64,000 nucleotides of DNA from Zopfochytrium polystomum (Eukaryota > Chytridiomycota > Chytridiomycetes > Chytridiales > Chytridiaceae), in assembly GCA_025765615.1 (NCBI GenBank), contig JAIVFJ010000046.1, positions 1-64,000 on the forward strand, in the 5' to 3' direction. Position 1 is the stretch's first letter, and each line of letters opens with the position of its first letter. The position numbers and the translations under genes are program-made. Shown in pieces: positions 60,061 to 64,000 of this stretch. The notes under the pieces are model-generated. The model was not told the origin of the DNA, did no database searches, and saw only the letters and a list, made by a program, of their open reading frames with translations.

Positions 60061-63000
60061 CTAGTCGCACTGAACGCCCACGTCCTTCACCTCTACAACC
60101 CTCGGACCGTCCCGCCAGACAGCGTGTGATCCTGCCCGATGCACCGCCGCCTCCGCCGCCTCCGCCGCCGACGCCTCACACCCGACCAGTGCGACAGCAG
60201 AGTACGGGTCGTCCTCGCCCAGCACGTCGTTTTTCCGAATCACAGTCGCATACGCCTCCTTCTCGTCGTCGACGTCGACGTCGCCCACCGGCACGGGAGG
60301 GGCGAGGAGGGTGCGTCGCCGCGCGTCGTCGTCGTCGTCATCAAAGTCGTAACCCGCCCGCGTCCTTGCCCGCCCGCCCCCGCCTCCGCCCTCGTCCGAC
60401 GTGTCCGACCCCCGACGCCGGAACGTCCCGCCGCCAACCTCCACCTCGTTACCTGCTCGGTCGCCGCCGCCACTCGCGGCGGCGCGTGGCGCCATCGCCG
60501 CAACGTAGCCTCCGTGGCGCAACCGCGCCGCCGCGTCGCCGCCCCCCGCCGCCGCCGCCGCGGCGCACGGCTGCTGCTGGGGCGGGAGCAGAGGCTACCG
60601 CGTTGAGCCCCTTGTCAACGGCGTATGCGGCGGGGGCGACGCAGACGCCGACGGCGGCCCGCGCGCTGCGCACCGAGCCGTGCAGGCTGCTGCCGGCGCT
60701 GGTACCCCCGCCAACAAAGTCCAGGCTGCTCCGCTCGTCAGGGGCTTCCCACATCTGCACGGTGGAGCTTGCGGACGACGCGAGGCCGCCGCCGCCGCCG
60801 CCGCCGCGGCCGGTCGCGCGGTAGGTGTGCACCGCGAGCGACGACGACATGGACGGGCGGCCAAGCAAAAGTGCGACGGCGGCCGCGGCAGAGCTCCCTC
60901 CGCCGACCCCGCCCCCTCCTCCTCCTGCTCCCGCGAGGGGCGGGAGGGAGCCGTCCGCATCTCGCGCCGTCTGCGACGACCCGTCCGCATGCCCCGACGG
61001 CGCGCTGGACAGCCACGTGCGGCGGGCGTTCCCGCCGTCGCCGCTGTAAAAGCTGCTTTCGCTCGTTCTGAATGCGTCAGAGGCGTCGCCCTGCAAAGTG
61101 GTTGAGATGACCTCGGACGCAAACGAATTGGAGACCCGCGCTCCGATGCCTCTGGTGGAAAGATGCTCGTCCGGTGCGGGGAGGCGGACGCTTCCACTAA
61201 GAAGTGCGAAAAATAATTAGAGCTCATGAGCCTTTTTTTTTGACGCGCCCAAACCACGCCCGCCTACCTCTCAACACTGCGTCGTGCGCTTTCCAACGCG
61301 GCAATGTAGCTTTGAGTGGCGGAAAGAGGACGAGTTCCATCGGATAGCGCTTTCTTGGTCAACTGCTTTAGATCTGTCACAATCTGAGGAGGAGGAACGG
61401 CGTGGTGTTCAAGAGGACCTGGTGACGGCAGCACGGGCCTCCCACCAGCTTTCGTTGCGGCTCCAGCCACGCTGACTTCAAAGCGCTCTTCAATGGAAGC
61501 AATGGGAGAGTCGACCAAGTCTGATATGGGATGACTGGCTGGGCTTTGCTTCTTGCTTCGGTCACGGTCGTAAGACCGGCCAACAGCGCTTAGTAGTCCT
61601 CCTATTCTTCCAAAGGCCTTTTTCCAGCCCGGCTCCGGCCGCTCTGAGGCATTCGGCGAACTGGGAGCTTCCGTAGAGTCCTCCCCACGATCAATGACGG
61701 ACGTTGGCGTGGGCGTGTTCCGCTCCACGCTCCGATCGGACCCGCTGCCGGTAAACCATCGAGACCAACTGAGAGGCCGTTTCGGCTTTGCCGAGCTGGT
61801 GGACGGCGAGCGTCCAACGTCTGACAAGTAAGGAACAGGGGTGCTTCCTCGAGTCCGAAAGTCGGGAAGTGAGTACTTCTTTTGGAGCGGGCCATTGGAA
61901 GAGTAGTTTCGAAGAGAAGAGTTCGATCGAGCAAAAACCGAAGAGAGGCTCCATTTTTGTGGCACTTGAACTTCGGGGCTCTCCAACTCCACGGAGTTCG
62001 GGAAGCCATCAGTAGGTAGAACCGTCCGAGGCTCGTGCCTCTCATAGAGTATGTGCTCAATTGGAAGCGACCCGAAGGGTAGCTGTTCAGAAGAAAGGTG
62101 GGATACAGCGACATTAAACTTGGAAATATGAAGGGGAGGCACACTGTTAATAGAGAGTTCGCTCCTAGGAGACTCGACCTCTGGCCTTGGCCCAACCAAG
62201 GGAGTGGATCTTTGTCCGTTACGGTGTGGGGCACTTGCAAGCGAGAAGTCATCGGAATGAGCAGTCGAGTACGCAAATCGAGTTATCTCCAAAGATTTGC
62301 TCCACTTTGATTCACCGTCGTTCGATGAAATCGACAGGTCACCTGAGTCAAGGCGACTGACCCTGAGCGGGGAATGCTTCGTCGCGTGGGCATCAAGGGG
62401 CGAGCCCGAATCTGAAGACGATGAAAATCGAGGGTATCGTCCAGCTTTGACTGGTTCGTGCTTGGTGGGGTTACTCCGTTTGAGCTGTATTGAAGCTCTA
62501 GGTGGAAGTAAACCTCGTGATCCGCTCGATTGCGCGTCACTCTGGGCCGCCTCCTTGAGCATTGGCATCGATCTGGTTCGCAGAGACGCAGCAGATTGCA
62601 TGTTCGAAAAGTTACCGAGGCTTCTTCTGATGGGAAGTCCGTCCAGGACGGGCGCATCACTCGGCTCTTGCTGCATCGAGTCCAGCAGTGACAGTCGCAT
62701 TGGAGGTTGGAAAAACTCCTCTGAGGTTGCGGACCCAGTAAAGTTGGACGAAGGGCGGGGAAGGGGCGGTGAATTGCCGCTAACTCGAAAATGAGAAGTC
62801 GGCATGTGATTTTCTCCAGCCCTTGGCCGCGGAAGTGAGCCTCGACCGCCGCTGGCAAAATATCTCCTGATTAATGCGGAGTTGGCATTTTCCCCTTGCA
62901 TCGTTCTCTGAGGATCGTTTGCTGACAATGCAGAATCAACATCCAACCCAAGGTCACTCCCGTCTCCATCATACGCGCCACTAAATGGGCGTTGGCGAAT

Positions 63001-63969
63001 ACTTCCCATAACCCGGGAGCTTATGGACTCTTTTTGCGAGCGTCTCACATCAAACTGCGGGGTCGACGGTCGCGATAGCACGGACTCATCCGATTCGTCC
63101 GCTGTCATATTCTTCGAAATGTCCATAATTGGCATACTCGAGTAGCGTCTCACTACGGCCACGTCCTCATGCCTTAAAGGTGAGGACTCCTGTGGAGCAG
63201 TCAATGCCCACTGATCCTTCGGCGGTTCAAACACATCGTCCGCAATCAGAGCGGGACGTCTGAACTTGTGCGGCCACTTCTTCAGCGGTCTGTGCACACG
63301 AGTTGGTGACGGCGAATCCTTCCGAAGCGAGTCGGTCATGGAGGTGGTAATCGTCAACGACGGACCTTTCGAGTAGCTTTCATTCGCGGATTCGATTTCC
63401 TGATGATTGGGGGGTGAAGCAGCCGAGAACGGATCGGTGTCTGTGGAAGTGGTGGTCGAGCGCTGGAACAACTTGGACAATGATAGTTTGGATTTGCCAT
63501 GATTCGAAGACTGCGATGTTGGCGCGGGAAGTTGCGGCGGCGACTGGCGTAGAGGTGAAGAGGGTTGGGCATAGGCAAACGAAACTTTGGCGGATGAAGG
63601 TCCAGCTTGAGTAGACACGACCGAAGGGCTCGAGCCTGACCGTGATGATGGAGGTGACGATGAGGAAGAGGAAGACGACGAAGAGAAGCCAGCCCAAGAC
63701 GAATGCGACGATCCAGAACCGGACGAGGAGGAGTGCGACATGAAGGGGTACTGGGGAACGGCATTGTTTGCGGTCGGAACATCGGAGGATCCTATGGCAG
63801 GAGCAGGACGCGTTGTTGGAACGAACAACAGTAATACAGTCATGGCCAGCCAGCAAAACAACATACCGTCGGGCGATCTGCCTCGATGCACTTCACCATC
63901 CCCGCCCATCCTATGCCGAGGACTGCAGCGGCGCGCTCCAGCGCAGTGCTTTCCTGTTGACCCCACCAA
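60061..63969 (-). CDS. Large serine-rich protein with one N-terminal membrane helix, unknown function, one apparent +1 frameshift
   Basis: Exons 63969-61268 and 61196-60061 join in phase 2 (donor GTAGGC, acceptor TTCTTAG). Near the N-terminus is a hydrophobic stretch MLFCWLAMTVLLLFV, a signal anchor or signal peptide. The start may be the first ATG or the later MGGDGEVH at 63909; an upstream exon beyond the window is possible. The body is Ser/Pro/Arg-rich and probably disordered, with a basic patch (PLKKWPHKFRRP) and a short helical segment (IVTDLKQLTKKALSDG, SYIAALESARRSVER). The second exon has long Gly/Ala runs. Its last 150 residues, ending VVEVKDVGVQCD, are in another frame; removing one base from the C6 run at 60542-60547 (G6 in coding sense) joins them. 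About 1280 residues. No family recognised. Confidence 0.55.
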
Positions 63970-64000
63970 AAGAATTTTTCGCGAGAAAACCGCCTGACAA

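Overview
The window is nuclear DNA from a eukaryote, most likely a fungus and probably an early-diverging (chytrid-like) one. The genes have spliceosomal introns with matching phases and GC-rich third positions, and between them lie microsatellites, A/T tracts and long pyrimidine runs. SEC66, a Ran1/Vhs1-type kinase, a Bst1-type GPI deacylase and a Git3/cAMP-receptor-like GPCR point to fungi. An ANKRD13-like protein, TRAP-gamma, JMJD5 and an animal/plant-style NDUFB2 point to a lineage outside yeasts and moulds. This placement is an inference from gene content, not a phylogeny.

Layout. 0-1.65 kb: 3' end of a GPI inositol-deacylase gene (+). 1.65-5.1 kb: no gene seen. 5.1-7.3 kb: seven-helix receptor (-). 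9.3-12.8 kb: Ran1/Vhs1-like kinase (-), divergent from NDUFB2 (+, 13.4-14.0). 15.1-24.0 kb: four genes on the + strand: 5-aminolevulinate synthase, a JMJD5-type JmjC oxygenase, tRNA-dihydrouridine synthase 3 and a Rossmann-fold protein. 24-26.5 kb: repeats. 26.5-28.5 kb: branched-chain 2-oxoacid dehydrogenase E2 (+). 28.9-37 kb: ANKRD13-like (-), GOT1 (-), TRAP-gamma (+), BRMS1/Sds3-like (-) and SEC66 (+). 37.5-38.3 kb: universal stress protein (-). 40.6-42.3 kb: ammonium transporter (+). 44.4-45.6 kb: LSM7 (+). 46.4-48.2 kb: methyltransferase (-). 49.2-51.7 kb: frame-broken coding-like region (-). 51.8-53.5 kb: AT-rich island with an inverted repeat. 54.6-57.0 kb: class I photolyase (-). 58.9-59.8 kb: ARL1 (+). 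60.1-64 kb: a large serine-rich protein of unknown function (-).

The genes do not form one pathway. There is a loose cluster of early-secretory functions: GOT1 and TRAP-gamma start 310 bp apart on opposite strands, SEC66 lies 2.1 kb beyond TRAP-gamma, and ANKRD13, Bst1 and ARL1 are also membrane-traffic or ER genes. I found no operon, CRISPR array, rRNA, tRNA or recognisable transposase gene.

The most notable pattern is technical or biological: in six genes the homologous reading frame continues only if one base is removed, usually from a G/C run (C6, G6, C5, CCC or GGG in coding sense). Every such shift has the same sign. Also notable are introns with GC-AG ends, a 19-nt microexon encoding the photolyase core motif, and a start-codon-only exon in TRAP-gamma. 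I saw nothing that I can defend as a new multi-gene system. Exon borders were placed by hand and checked by phase arithmetic.
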